From positions 186,001-250,000 of the forward strand of contig NZ_JABFDK010000001.1 of assembly GCF_013403865.1 (NCBI RefSeq): a stretch of 64,000 nucleotides of DNA, read 5' to 3'. The notes beneath the pieces are model-generated. The model saw only the letters and a program-made list of their open reading frames with translations, did not search any database and was not told the DNA's origin. Positions within the stretch are counted from its first letter, which is position 1. Each line of letters opens with the position of its first letter. The DNA comes from Winogradskyella costae (GTDB taxonomy: Bacteria; Bacteroidota; Bacteroidia; Flavobacteriales; Flavobacteriaceae). Positions 46,765 through 55,244 of this stretch are shown here, one piece after another. Both the position numbers and the translations under genes were made by a program.

Positions 46765-49160
46765 TTCTTAAAATTCTCTATACCTTCTTTTAACCATGCC
46801 TCATATTCTTCAATATCTGGCGTGTAAGCAACAGGCTCAATAAGATTTTCTTCATTATGATCCATTAACACATAATAAGGCTGTGTATTCGTTTTGTATT
46901 TAACGGTTTGAAATTCGCTCCATTTCTGACCTACATTTCGTAATTTTTTACCCGGTCGCAATTGAGAATCTGGTGCTTCACCTTCAGGAAAATTTATTTT
47001 CTCATCAACGTATAATGAAATCAAAACAATGTCATTTTTAAGTTTTGACAATACTTTGGAATCTACCCAAACATTTTGTTCCATCTTACGGCAATTCACA
47101 CAAGCCCAACCCGTAAAATCTAACATTACAGGTTTCCCTACTTTTTTAGCATATGCCAAACCTGTTTCATAATCGTTGAATGCCAAAATATCATGTGGTG
47201 CTAGTAAATGGGCGCCTTCAGGAATATCTGTTATACTTGCACCACCACCTCTAGAATTTCCTACACCATAAGGCGATTCAGAATAATCTAACGGCGGCGG
47301 AAATGCACTAATTATTTTTAATGGTGCTCCCCAAAGTCCTGGAATCATATAAACAGTAAAAGATAAAGTTAACAGGCCTAGCAATAAACGACCTACTGAA
47401 ATATGCTTTAAAGGCGAATCATGTGGCAATTGAATTTTCCCAAAAAGGTATAATGATAACGCTCCAAAGATGGCAATCCATATTGCTATGAATACTTCAC
47501 GTTCTAAGAAGTGTAGTTGTAATACCAAATCGGCTTGCGATAAAAATTTAAACGCAAAGGCTAGTTCTAAAAATCCTAAAACCACCTTAACCGTATTTAA
47601 CCAACCGCCAGATTTTGGCAATGAATTTAACCAACCAGGAAATGCTGCAAATAAACCAAATGGCAATGCCAGAGCTAGAGAAAAACCTAACATACCTATC
47701 ACTGGAGCTAATCCTCCTGTTGTTGCTGATAATACGATAATATTCCCTACGAAAGGTCCTGTGCATGAAAATGACACAATGGCCAATGCCAAAGCCATAA
47801 AAAAGATACCTGTGTAACCACCACTATCTGCTTTTCTATCAATTTTATTTGCCCAAGAGTTAGGTAGCATTATTTCAAATGCTCCCAAGAACGAAATTGC
47901 AAAAATAACAAGGATAGCAAAAAATATAAGGTTAAAAGCAACACTTGTAGAAAATTCGTTAATAGCACTTGCTCCAAAAATGGCCACCACTCCCGTTCCT
48001 AAAATGACATATATGACAATAATGAATAAACCATAAATTAACGCATTTTTAATTCCCTCTGACTTAGTCTTACTTTGTTTAGTAAAGAAACTTACTGTCA
48101 TTGGTATTAATGGAAAAACGCATGGTGTAAAAAGTGCGATTAGTCCTGCACCTAATCCTAAAAGAAATATAGTCCAAAGTCCATTATTTGAATTTTTATC
48201 ACTTGAATCGGAATTTTCAGAAATATCCGAAGTAGCAACAACAGTTTTAGTTAAATCATATTCTAAATCGACATACGTTGGTGCTGTACACTGTGTATCA
48301 TCACAAGACATAAAGCCAACTTCTGATTCTATTGTAGTAATTGTAGTATCTGAAACTTTAATTTTTTGTCTAAACTCTGTTTTATTTTTAAAGTATTTAA
48401 TCTTCATATCGAAGACCTTATCCATACTTTCTTCTCCTTTTTCTTCAGTTGTGTTACCAACTAGAGCAACACCTTCATTTAATGTGTATTCAAAACTTGT
48501 TGGAATTGGTCCACCGTCTTCAATATTTTGAGCATACAATTTCCATCCCTTGTCTATGTTTGCAGTAGTTACTAAGATGAATTCTGTTTCGTTTATTTTT
48601 TCAACAGCAGTACTCCATTTAACAGGTTCGAGGATTTTAGTTGTGGCACCCATTAAGTCTAAAGATGGCAATCCGGCTGAATCTTTTTCAACCGTTTCTG
48701 TATCCTTCAAGTTAAATTCAAGATCTATATAATTTGGTGGTAAGCATTTTTCGTCATCACAGACCATAAATTCCACTTCACCTTCAACTATAGATAATTC
48801 TTTATTTAAAACTTTAATACGTTGAGTAAACTCCGCTTTGTTTTCAAAAAAAGTAATCCGCATTTGAAAAACAGGATCGTCAACCGTATGACCTTCGTCT
48901 TCTGAGGTTTCGCCAACTAACTCAAAATTCTCATTTTCTGTAAACGAAAAACCAGTAGGAATTGGTCCATTATCTGGTACATTTTGAGAATATAAATGCC
49001 ATCCAGAATCAATAGTCGCTATAGAAACTAGATCATATTCTGTATCTGAAATCTTTTCAACTTTAGTTTCCCATTTTACGGGATCAAAAACCTGCGAGAA
49101 TAAATTGAATGAAAACGAAAATGCCAAAAGGCAAAGTAGAAGTACTTTTTTAAAGTTCAT
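46761..49160 (-). CDS. DsbD-like thiol:disulfide interchange protein with duplicated N-terminal domain
   Basis: The ATG at 49160 (MNFKKVLLLC) starts a signal peptide and lies after a -7 box at 49179-49186; the ORF extends to 49181. The ~799-residue protein has two tandem DsbD-alpha-like domains, each ending in a CDDxxC motif (FMVCDDEKC and FMSCDDTQC). An 8-helix DsbD membrane part with TPCVFPLIPMTV follows, then a C-terminal thioredoxin domain with ACVNC. It carries reducing power from cytoplasmic thioredoxin to the periplasm. The double alpha domain is unusual. Confidence 0.92.
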   Translation of the reverse strand: MNFKKVLLLCLLAFSFSFNLFSQVFDPVKWETKVEKISDTEYDLVSIATIDSGWHLYSQNVPDNGPIPTGFSFTENENFELVGETSEDEGHTVDDPVFQMRITFFENKAEFTQRIKVLNKELSIVEGEVEFMVCDDEKCLPPNYIDLEFNLKDTETVEKDSAGLPSLDLMGATTKILEPVKWSTAVEKINETEFILVTTANIDKGWKLYAQNIEDGGPIPTSFEYTLNEGVALVGNTTEEKGEESMDKVFDMKIKYFKNKTEFRQKIKVSDTTITTIESEVGFMSCDDTQCTAPTYVDLEYDLTKTVVATSDISENSDSSDKNSNNGLWTIFLLGLGAGLIALFTPCVFPLIPMTVSFFTKQSKTKSEGIKNALIYGLFIIVIYVILGTGVVAIFGASAINEFSTSVAFNLIFFAILVIFAISFLGAFEIMLPNSWANKIDRKADSGGYTGIFFMALALAIVSFSCTGPFVGNIIVLSATTGGLAPVIGMLGFSLALALPFGLFAAFPGWLNSLPKSGGWLNTVKVVLGFLELAFAFKFLSQADLVLQLHFLEREVFIAIWIAIFGALSLYLFGKIQLPHDSPLKHISVGRLLLGLLTLSFTVYMIPGLWGAPLKIISAFPPPLDYSESPYGVGNSRGGGASITDIPEGAHLLAPHDILAFNDYETGLAYAKKVGKPVMLDFTGWACVNCRKMEQNVWVDSKVLSKLKNDIVLISLYVDEKINFPEGEAPDSQLRPGKKLRNVGQKWSEFQTVKYKTNTQPYYVLMDHNEENLIEPVAYTPDIEEYEAWLKEGIENFKN

Positions 49161-49178
49161 AAACGACATGTTAATTTG

Positions 49179-49186
49179 CAAATGTA
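49179..49186 (-). promoter_or_regulatory. Candidate -7 box of the dsbD-like gene
   Basis: Minus-strand TACATTTG matches TAnnTTTG and supports translation start at 49160. Confidence 0.45.
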
Positions 49187-49263
49187 ACAGAAGGGTTTCT
49201 ATTCTAAGATTACAAGCGTCTAATTTATAAAAATCTTAAGAATTTGGGAAGAGAATTAGAAGC

Positions 49264-49292
49264 ATAAAAAAACCGAACTTAGAGTTCGGTTA
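49264..49292 (-). terminator. Intrinsic terminator after rhodanese gene
   Basis: On the minus strand AACCGAACT-cta-AGTTCGGTT is followed by TTTTTTATG. It lies 17 nt after the stop of the gene at 49309. Confidence 0.88.
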
Positions 49293-49308
49293 GATTGTGT
49301 TTATATTT

Positions 49309-49710
49309 TTATTGAATTTGAGTCTCTTCTGCGAATTTCCATTGAGAAATTCCACCTTTAAGATCATATATTTTTTTGAATCCTGCATCTTTCATCTTTT
49401 GAGCGCATTTAGCACTTCGACCTCCAGATTGACAATACAATATCACCGGTTTATCTTTATCTAATTTTATAATATCATCATCAAAAGTAGGAGACATAAA
49501 ATCTATATTTTGCGCATTAGCAATGTAACCACCTTCATATTCTTTGGGCGTTCTTACATCAATTAATTGCACCTCTTCTAACTCTAAAATAGATTGCATC
49601 TCCTGAGCTGTTATAAGCTTTATTTCTGCGTCCGCCGAGCTACTATCTATACAACTTGTGCTAACCCCTAAAGTTAACAATAAACAACATAATACAAATA
49701 CTCTATTCAT
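49309..49710 (-). CDS. Rhodanese-like lipoprotein
   Basis: This 133-residue protein has a lipobox (VSTSC, Cys20) and a single rhodanese domain with LIDVRTPKEYEGGYI and the active-site loop YCQSGGRS (Cys93). It should act outside the cytoplasm in sulfur transfer or thiol chemistry. It lies 18 nt after a cytoplasmic rhodanese gene and is close to the DsbD-like gene, which suggests a thiol-related group. Confidence 0.9.
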   Translation of the reverse strand: MNRVFVLCCLLLTLGVSTSCIDSSSADAEIKLITAQEMQSILELEEVQLIDVRTPKEYEGGYIANAQNIDFMSPTFDDDIIKLDKDKPVILYCQSGGRSAKCAQKMKDAGFKKIYDLKGGISQWKFAEETQIQ

Positions 49711-49728
49711 TATCGTAGGTTTAAAAAA

Positions 49729-50046
49729 TTACTGGTTATGAGTAACCTCGCCTTGCCATTCGTTAAAACCACCCAAAAGGTTGTAAGCGTTTTCAATTTC
49801 TAGCTGATTCATAATAGTACAAGCTTGTCCGCTTCTATTGCCAGACTTACAATACACATAATAGTTTTTTGTTTTATCTAGTTCTTCTACTTCGGAAATA
49901 AAACCTTGCCCTTTAAATATATCTATATGAATTGCATTAGGAATCATCCCTAAATCAATTTCATCTTGTGTTCTAACATCTAAAACAACTGCATTATCGT
50001 CTGCTTCGAGTTGCTTTGTCCATTCTTCTTGTGATAAATCAGCCAT
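49729..50046 (-). CDS. Single-domain rhodanese-like protein
   Basis: This 105-residue cytoplasmic protein has VVLDVRTQDEIDLGMIPNAI and active-site YCKSGNRS (Cys66), followed by LLGGFNEW. It may serve as a sulfur carrier. A minus-strand -7 box TAATTTTG (50067-50074) lies just upstream. It is the first gene of a two-gene operon with the lipoprotein rhodanese. Confidence 0.9.
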   Translation of the reverse strand: MADLSQEEWTKQLEADDNAVVLDVRTQDEIDLGMIPNAIHIDIFKGQGFISEVEELDKTKNYYVYCKSGNRSGQACTIMNQLEIENAYNLLGGFNEWQGEVTHNQ

Positions 50047-50074
50047 TCTTTGTTCTTAATTTTTAGCAAAATTA

Positions 50075-50360
50075 ACATTCCATTATGATATAGACGTAAA
50101 AAATTCAGAAGTGTTACATTTCAGATTGATTTTTTAACATATCTCACCAATATTGTAGGAATCTACTGTAATATATTAGTCATTCTTTCCATTTGACGCA
50201 TTCTCGTACTCTAATCTTTTAATTTTGATGGATAAATACTTATTTAAATATAACTCTTCAATCCTTTTTTTAGTACATCATTTCTTAAAATCACAGCTCT
50301 ATAGAATATCGAGAATTATAAATTTAACAAAACATTAATTTCAGGTTTTAATAAAACACA
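50075..50360. other. Intergenic stretch between rhodanese and marR genes
   Basis: About 290 AT-rich bases separate two divergent genes. I see no ORF, repeat or terminator here; it probably holds divergent upstream regions. Confidence 0.5.
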
Positions 50361-50377
50361 TACATTTGTATATACAA
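50361..50377 (+). promoter_or_regulatory. MarR-type operator overlapping a -7 box
   Basis: TTGTATATACAA (50366-50377) is a perfect 12-nt palindrome that overlaps TACATTTG (50361-50368), a TAnnTTTG box. It lies 9 nt before the marR ATG, so repressor binding would block its own promoter. Confidence 0.6.
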
Positions 50378-50386
50378 TTGTTGTAC

Positions 50387-50845
50387 ATGAAAGAATTAAA
50401 TGACATACTAAAAACAAATATAGATTTACCGGTCTCAAGAGCGACAGTCATAAATATTTTCCACACCACAACATGGATGAAAGACGATTTGTTAGTGGAG
50501 CTAAAACCTTTTGATTTATCCCTAGAGCAATTTAATGTCCTTAGGATCTTAAGAGGACAGCATGGAAATGCCATAAACTTACAAGACATACAAGAACGTA
50601 TGGTAAGCAAAATGAGTAACACCACAAGACTGGTTGATAAGCTAATAAAGAAAAATTTTGTAGAACGAACTATTTGTAAAGCTAATAGAAGAAAAGTAGA
50701 GATTATTATTACAGATATAGGGTTAAACACCTTAAAAACAATAGACCCAATTATAGACCAAACAGAAAAGAACATCACAAGAAATTTGACTCAAGAAGAG
50801 TTGATACAATTGAATACCCTTTTAATAAAACTTAAAAACAAATAA
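50387..50845 (+). CDS. MarR-family transcriptional regulator
   Basis: The start at 50387 (MKELNDILK, 152 aa) is chosen because the 50366 start would sit on the promoter/operator. The protein has a MarR winged helix: SLEQFNVLRILRGQHGNA, NLQDIQERMVSKMSNTTRLV and a wing with ANRRKVEIIITDIG. A perfect palindrome at its promoter suggests autoregulation. It lies 2 nt before the YceI gene, a pairing often seen in Flavobacteriaceae. The signal is unknown. Confidence 0.9.
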   Translation: MKELNDILKTNIDLPVSRATVINIFHTTTWMKDDLLVELKPFDLSLEQFNVLRILRGQHGNAINLQDIQERMVSKMSNTTRLVDKLIKKNFVERTICKANRRKVEIIITDIGLNTLKTIDPIIDQTEKNITRNLTQEELIQLNTLLIKLKNK

Positions 50846-50847
50846 TT

Positions 50848-51417
50848 ATGAAAAACAAAAATTCGAAAATCGCCATGCTATTAATTTTAGCATTATCATT
50901 TATGTCTTACACAATCTTAAAAGACAAAACCGTAAAAGTTGAGGAAAGCTCAGTAATTTGGAAGGGTTATAAAGTTGGTGGAGAACATACCGGAACAATT
51001 GACTTAAAAAACGGTTCATTAACTTTTAATGGAAAAGATTTAACAGGAGGAAACTTTACTATCGACATGACGACTCTTGGTAGCACAGATCTTGATGGAG
51101 AATACAAACAAAAATTAGATGGTCACTTAAAATCTGACGATTTCTTTGGTGTAGAAGAATTTTCGACTGCAACTTTAGACATTACATCCGTTACTGGTAA
51201 AGATGGAGATTTCAACGTAAAAGCGAACATTACTATTAAAGGAAAGACAGAAGCTATTTCTTTTCCAATGCTAATTAAAGATAATACAGCGACTGCAACT
51301 TTGAAGATTGATAGAACAAAACATAATATTACCTATAAGTCGCCATCATTATTAGAGACTTTAAAAGATAAAGCCATTTATGACGAATTTGACCTAAACG
51401 TAACGCTTAAGTTCTAA
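50848..51417 (+). CDS. YceI-family lipid-binding-like protein
   Basis: This 189-residue protein has a signal peptide or N-terminal anchor (LLILALSFMSYTIL). It carries the YceI lipocalin-like pattern: SVIWKGYKVGGEHTGTIDLK, FTIDMTTL, LDGHLKSDDFFGVEEFSTAT and DEFDLNVTLKF. YceI proteins bind isoprenoid-type lipids in the periplasm. It is controlled with the marR gene and ended by a strong terminator. Confidence 0.92.
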   Translation: MKNKNSKIAMLLILALSFMSYTILKDKTVKVEESSVIWKGYKVGGEHTGTIDLKNGSLTFNGKDLTGGNFTIDMTTLGSTDLDGEYKQKLDGHLKSDDFFGVEEFSTATLDITSVTGKDGDFNVKANITIKGKTEAISFPMLIKDNTATATLKIDRTKHNITYKSPSLLETLKDKAIYDEFDLNVTLKF

Positions 51418-51450
51418 TCCTTAATAAGAAACTGAGTAAGCTTTAAATTT

Positions 51451-51495
51451 AGATTCCTGTTTTCGTAAAATTTACGGTAACAGGAATCTTTTTTT
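51451..51495 (+). terminator. Intrinsic terminator after marR-yceI
   Basis: AGATTCCTGTT pairs with AACAGGAATCT, with an inner CGTAAA/TTTACG stem and a run of seven T. The GATTCCTG arms are the same as in the short palindromes of the trp operon. Confidence 0.9.
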
Positions 51496-51504
51496 CCTAA
51501 AGTG

Positions 51505-51535
51505 TTTGAAATCCGAAATTTGATTTCTATCTTTG
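51505..51535 (+). promoter_or_regulatory. trp operon promoter
   Basis: TTTG (51505-51508), a 19-nt spacer and TATCTTTG (51528-51535) fit the TTTG / TAnnTTTG consensus. The start would be near 51542, immediately before the leader peptide ATG. Confidence 0.75.
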
Positions 51536-51543
51536 AAGTTCAA

Positions 51544-51600
51544 ATGAAAATAAATACAAATCATACTTGGTGGTGGAATTTCTCAAACTTACGTTCGTGA
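51544..51600 (+). CDS. trpL: trp operon leader peptide
   Basis: The 18-codon ORF reads MKINTNHTWWWNFSNLRS with three consecutive TGG codons and ends TGA at 51598-51600. It lies between the trp promoter and an intrinsic terminator (51630-51664) ahead of trpE. This is the layout of ribosome-mediated attenuation, in which shortage of charged tRNA-Trp stalls the ribosome at the Trp codons and lets transcription continue. It is too short for ordinary gene finding. Confidence 0.88.
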   Translation: MKINTNHTWWWNFSNLRS

Positions 51601-51603
51601 ACT

Positions 51604-51664
51604 AATCCTTGGTATGTTATACTTATATAAAAAAAGGCTTGTCATTCACGACAAGCCTTTTTTA
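51604..51664 (+). terminator. Attenuator terminator and candidate antiterminator ahead of trpE
   Basis: AAAAAGGCTTGTC (51631-51643) pairs with GACAAGCCTTTTTT (51650-51663) to make a terminator with a T tail. AATCCTT (51604-51610) can pair with AAGGCTT (51635-51641) with one mismatch, a candidate antiterminator. CATAC (51562-51566) in the leader ORF can pair with GTATG (51612-51616), a candidate protective stem. Confidence 0.8.
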
Positions 51665-51741
51665 ATTTAACACAGCTTCAGAAGCTGTTATATTGAAACG
51701 CATCTCTGCTTTAAGAGATATCAAATTGAATTTGACATAAA

Positions 51742-53142
51742 ATGAAAACATTTAGTTTAAACACACATTATAAAAAAATATTAGCAGACACTATTACGCC
51801 AGTTAGTATCTATCTTAAAATTAGAGATAAATTCCCGAATAGTATTCTGTTAGAGAGTAGTGATTACCATGCAAACGACAACAATTTTTCATATATCTGC
51901 TGCAATCCTATAGCCTCTATAAAGGTTGAAGGAAACACTATTTCTCAAACTTTTCCTGATGGAAGCACTAAAAGTAATCTTGTTGAAACCGTAGGTGTTG
52001 TTGAAGAAATTCACAAATTCACACAGCGTTTTAAAGTAGATGCTAACGAAAACTTCAAATTTATAAACAACGGTATTTTTGGCTACACAGCTTATGATGC
52101 AGTAAAATATTTTGAAGACATCGAAATTTCAAAAAAAGACAATTCTGTTTCTATTCCAGAAATATATTATGCTGTTTATCAAAACATCATTGCTATAGAT
52201 CATCAAAAAAATGAAGCGTATATTTTTGCGCATTGTTTTCATAGCGACAATAACATTAACGACATATTACAATTAATCCAAACTAGACAATACGCTTCTT
52301 ACGATTTTAAACCGAAGGGAGATATTGAATCTAATCTTACCGATGAAGAGTATAAAGCAAACGTAGAATTGGCAAAAAAACATTGTGGTCGCGGAGATGT
52401 TTTTCAATTGGTACTATCTAAGCAATTTTCGCAACAATTTAGTGGAGACGAGTTTAATGTTTACAGAGCCTTAAGAAGTATTAACCCTTCCCCTTACCTC
52501 TTCTATTTTGATTACGGAAATTTTAAAATATTTGGCAGCTCACCAGAAGCACAATTAGTAGTTAGTGATGGTAAAGCTGAAATTCATCCAATTGCTGGTA
52601 CGTTTAAGCGAAGTGGAAATGACCTTAAAGACGCGCAATTAGCTGAAGAATTAATAAAAGACGACAAAGAAAACAGTGAGCATGTGATGTTAGTTGACTT
52701 GGCAAGAAACGACCTAAGTAGAAACGGAAGCAATGTTACTGTTGAAAACTATAGAGAGGTTCAATTCTTCTCTCACGTTATTCATTTAGTAAGCAAAGTT
52801 ACAGGTACAATTCACAAAAACACCGACACCATGCAAGTGGTTGCAGACACATTTCCTGCTGGTACATTAAGTGGAGCCCCAAAGCATAAAGCCATGCAAT
52901 TGATAGAGAAGTATGAAAAAACAAGCAGAGGTTATTATGGTGGAGCTATCGGTTTTATGGATTTTAGTGGTAATTTCAATCATGCCATTATGATTAGAAC
53001 ATTTTTAAGTCAGAATCATAAATTATTTTGGCAAGCAGGAGCCGGATTAGTTGCAAAATCCAATCCTGAAAGTGAATTACAAGAAGTTTATAATAAGCTC
53101 GGTGCTTTAACAAAAGCGATTGAACAGGCTGAGGAAATTTGA
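51742..53142 (+). CDS. trpE: Anthranilate synthase component I
   Basis: TrpE with TrpG makes anthranilate from chorismate, the first step of tryptophan synthesis. The 466-residue protein has ILLESSDYH (LLES is the Trp feedback-binding motif), SPYLFYFDYG, IFGSSPEAQ, HPIAGTFKR and the C-terminal chorismate-binding GGAIGFMDFSG and WQAGAGLVAKS. It is the first structural gene after the attenuator. Confidence 0.97.
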   Translation: MKTFSLNTHYKKILADTITPVSIYLKIRDKFPNSILLESSDYHANDNNFSYICCNPIASIKVEGNTISQTFPDGSTKSNLVETVGVVEEIHKFTQRFKVDANENFKFINNGIFGYTAYDAVKYFEDIEISKKDNSVSIPEIYYAVYQNIIAIDHQKNEAYIFAHCFHSDNNINDILQLIQTRQYASYDFKPKGDIESNLTDEEYKANVELAKKHCGRGDVFQLVLSKQFSQQFSGDEFNVYRALRSINPSPYLFYFDYGNFKIFGSSPEAQLVVSDGKAEIHPIAGTFKRSGNDLKDAQLAEELIKDDKENSEHVMLVDLARNDLSRNGSNVTVENYREVQFFSHVIHLVSKVTGTIHKNTDTMQVVADTFPAGTLSGAPKHKAMQLIEKYEKTSRGYYGGAIGFMDFSGNFNHAIMIRTFLSQNHKLFWQAGAGLVAKSNPESELQEVYNKLGALTKAIEQAEEI

Positions 53143-53148
53143 GTTAGC

Positions 53149-53175
53149 TGTCATTCCTGCATAAGCAAGAATCTA
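53149..53175. repeat. Imperfect short palindrome after trpE
   Basis: TGTCATTCCTGCATAAGCAA plus GAATCTA is a degenerate member of the TGTCATTCCTGC / GCAGGAATC family. Confidence 0.5.
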
Positions 53176-53202
53176 TTTAAAAAATTGAAGTATAATTAAA
53201 AA

Positions 53203-53222
53203 GATTCCCATTTGCATGGGAA
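53203..53222. repeat. Short palindrome directly before trpG
   Basis: GATTCCCATTTGCATGGGAA has a 7-bp TTCCCAT/ATGGGAA stem that ends 7 nt before the trpG ATG at 53230. Confidence 0.7.
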
Positions 53223-53229
53223 CATTAAG

Positions 53230-53802
53230 ATGAAAAAAATATTAGTTATAGATAATTACGACAGTTTTACTTATAATCTCGTTCATTATTTAGAAGATTT
53301 AGATTGTGAAGTCACTGTAAAACGAAACGATAAATTAACCATAGAAGAAGTCGATGCTTTTGATAAAATTGTGTTATCACCAGGACCAGGAATCCCAGAC
53401 GAAGCTGGTTTATTAAAACAAATCATTGCAACTTACGCACCTACAAAAAGTATTTTAGGAGTTTGTTTAGGGCAACAAGCTATTGGCGAAGTTTTCGGTG
53501 GCACCTTAGAAAATTTAGATAATGTATACCATGGTGTGGCAACACATGTTACACTTTCGGTTGATGATGAATCACTTTTTAACGGTTTAGATAACTCATT
53601 TGAAGTGGGCAGATACCATTCTTGGGTGGTTAATCCTAATTTACCAGATGTTTTAGAAGCTACCTCTTTTGACGAAAATGGACAAATAATGTCTTTAAGA
53701 CATAAGGTTTATGATGTTAAAGGTGTGCAATATCATCCTGAATCTGTTTTAACTCCTGATGGAAAAAAGATTTTAGAGAATTGGGTAAACAGTAAGAAGT
53801 GA
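53230..53802 (+). CDS. trpG: Anthranilate synthase component II (glutamine amidotransferase)
   Basis: TrpG supplies ammonia from glutamine to TrpE. The start MKKILVIDNYDSFTYNLVHY at 53230 is the family start; an upstream ATG at 53212 lies inside the palindrome. The 190-residue protein has SPGPGIPDEAG, nucleophile Cys79 in GVCLGQQ and the catalytic-triad QYHPES near the end. Its stop codon lies in the first unit of a heptanucleotide repeat. Confidence 0.96.
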   Translation: MKKILVIDNYDSFTYNLVHYLEDLDCEVTVKRNDKLTIEEVDAFDKIVLSPGPGIPDEAGLLKQIIATYAPTKSILGVCLGQQAIGEVFGGTLENLDNVYHGVATHVTLSVDDESLFNGLDNSFEVGRYHSWVVNPNLPDVLEATSFDENGQIMSLRHKVYDVKGVQYHPESVLTPDGKKILENWVNSKK

Positions 53803-53875
53803 GAAGTGAGAAGTGAGAAGTGAGAAGTGAGAAGTGAGAAGTGAGAAGTGAGAAGTGAGAAGTGAGAAGTGAGAA
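53799..53875. repeat. Heptanucleotide tandem repeat, 11 x GTGAGAA
   Basis: Eleven perfect GTGAGAA units (77 nt) begin at the end of trpG. The TGA stop of trpG at 53800-53802 is within the first unit. Copy-number change would alter the trpG-trpD spacing but not the TrpG sequence. Confidence 0.95.
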
Positions 53876-54225
53876 AAAATTAAAATATAATTTGGGAAGA
53901 ATACAATAATTAGTAAAAATTAATGTCCCAAATTTCGACATCGTCGGAAACATCAAAAATCAGAAATAATGAACGAAAGAACGAAGATGCGAGGCGTAGC
54001 CTCAAGCACAAGTTCTGAAAGCGAATTTTGCTTTAGCAAATGCTTTGCATTCACGAATTTCTTATTGAAAAAATATAAATCAATGAGTAATTCCTATTTT
54101 TGATTGTGATTTTTGGTTCGTTTATTCGATGATGTTATTTTATGGAGCTCATGATGTGCTTCGCAATTGCATCAAGGCAAATGAGCAGAGAAAGAATATA
54201 ATTTAGAGGAAAGTAATTAAAAACA
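53876..54225. other. Non-coding spacer between trpG and trpD
   Basis: About 350 nt have no ORF of plausible length in the operon direction. Small hairpins are visible (GAGGC-gta-GCCTC near 53990, TTTGC-ttta-GCAAA near 54030). No promoter or remnant gene is recognised. The gap is long for the middle of a trp operon. Confidence 0.5.
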
Positions 54226-54245
54226 GATTCCCACTGTAGTGGGAA
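54226..54245. repeat. Short palindrome directly before trpD
   Basis: GATTCCCACTGTAGTGGGAA has TTCCCACT/AGTGGGAA arms and ends 6 nt before the trpD ATG at 54252. Confidence 0.75.
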
Positions 54246-54251
54246 GTAACC

Positions 54252-55244
54252 ATGAAACAACTACTAAACAGACTCATTAACCAAGAAAGCATCTCAAGTG
54301 AAGAAGCAAAAAACGTCTTGGTTAACATATCTGAAGGAAAATACAATCAAAGTCAAATAGCATCGTTTTTAACCGTTTATATGATGCGAAGTATCACCAC
54401 GGAAGAACTTCGCGGATTTAGAGATGCGTTATTAGAATTATGTATTCCTGTAGATTTAGATAACTACGAGACAATCGATTTATGCGGAACCGGAGGTGAC
54501 GGCAAAGACACTTTTAATATTTCAACCTTATCATCTTTTGTTACAGCAGGTGCAGGAGTTCACGTTACAAAACATGGTAATTACGGAGTCTCTTCGGCAT
54601 GTGGGTCTTCAAATGTTATGGAATACTTAGGTATCAAATTCACTAACGATCCCGACTTTTTAAAACGAAGTATTGATGAGGCTGGTATTTGCGTCTTACA
54701 TGCTCCACTATTTCATCCTGCTATGAAAAATGTGGCTCCCATTAGAAAAGAATTAGGTGTAAAAACATTTTTCAACATGTTAGGACCAATGGTAAATCCT
54801 GCATTTCCAAAAAACCAAATGGTCGGTGTATTTAATCTTGAATTGTTGAGATTATACAGTTATTTGTATCAAGAAACGGATAAAAACTATGCGATTGTAC
54901 ATGCTTTAGATGGTTATGATGAAATCTCATTAACCGGAAAAACAAAAGTAATTTCTAATACATCAGAAACCTTATTTGAACCGCATAATTTAGGTGTGAA
55001 TCAAATCCAACAATCCGAAATTTTTGGAGGAAACAGCGTAAAAATGGCAGCAGAAATTTTTAAAAGTGTCATCAATTACCAAGGTACTGAAGCGCAGCAT
55101 AATGTGGTGTGTGCCAACGCTGGCTTGGCCATTGCTACGGTCAAACAAATTTCACATAACGAAGGTTTTGAATTGGCCAAAGAATCGCTAATGAGTGGAA
55201 AAGCAAAGCAAACTTTAGATAAACTTATTGAACTAAGTAAATGA
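54252..55244 (+). CDS. trpD: Anthranilate phosphoribosyltransferase
   Basis: TrpD joins anthranilate and PRPP. The 330-residue protein has DLCGTGGDGKDTFNIST (PRPP loop), KHGNYGVSSACGSSNVMEYL and FFNMLGPMVNP. It overlaps trpC by 4 nt (ATGA), so these two are translationally coupled. A hairpin abuts its start. Confidence 0.97.
   Translation: MKQLLNRLINQESISSEEAKNVLVNISEGKYNQSQIASFLTVYMMRSITTEELRGFRDALLELCIPVDLDNYETIDLCGTGGDGKDTFNISTLSSFVTAGAGVHVTKHGNYGVSSACGSSNVMEYLGIKFTNDPDFLKRSIDEAGICVLHAPLFHPAMKNVAPIRKELGVKTFFNMLGPMVNPAFPKNQMVGVFNLELLRLYSYLYQETDKNYAIVHALDGYDEISLTGKTKVISNTSETLFEPHNLGVNQIQQSEIFGGNSVKMAAEIFKSVINYQGTEAQHNVVCANAGLAIATVKQISHNEGFELAKESLMSGKAKQTLDKLIELSK

Noticed and set aside
53799..53875. 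CRISPR array
   Set aside because: The units are 7 nt and contiguous, without spacers; it is a simple tandem repeat.
53717..53956. Minus-strand ORF with repeated SLLTSHF units
   Set aside because: It is the translation of the GTGAGAA repeat and of the trpG antisense strand; no start context or family resemblance.
53876..54225. Decayed gene between trpG and trpD
   Set aside because: No frame shows resemblance to a known family; stops are frequent in all frames.
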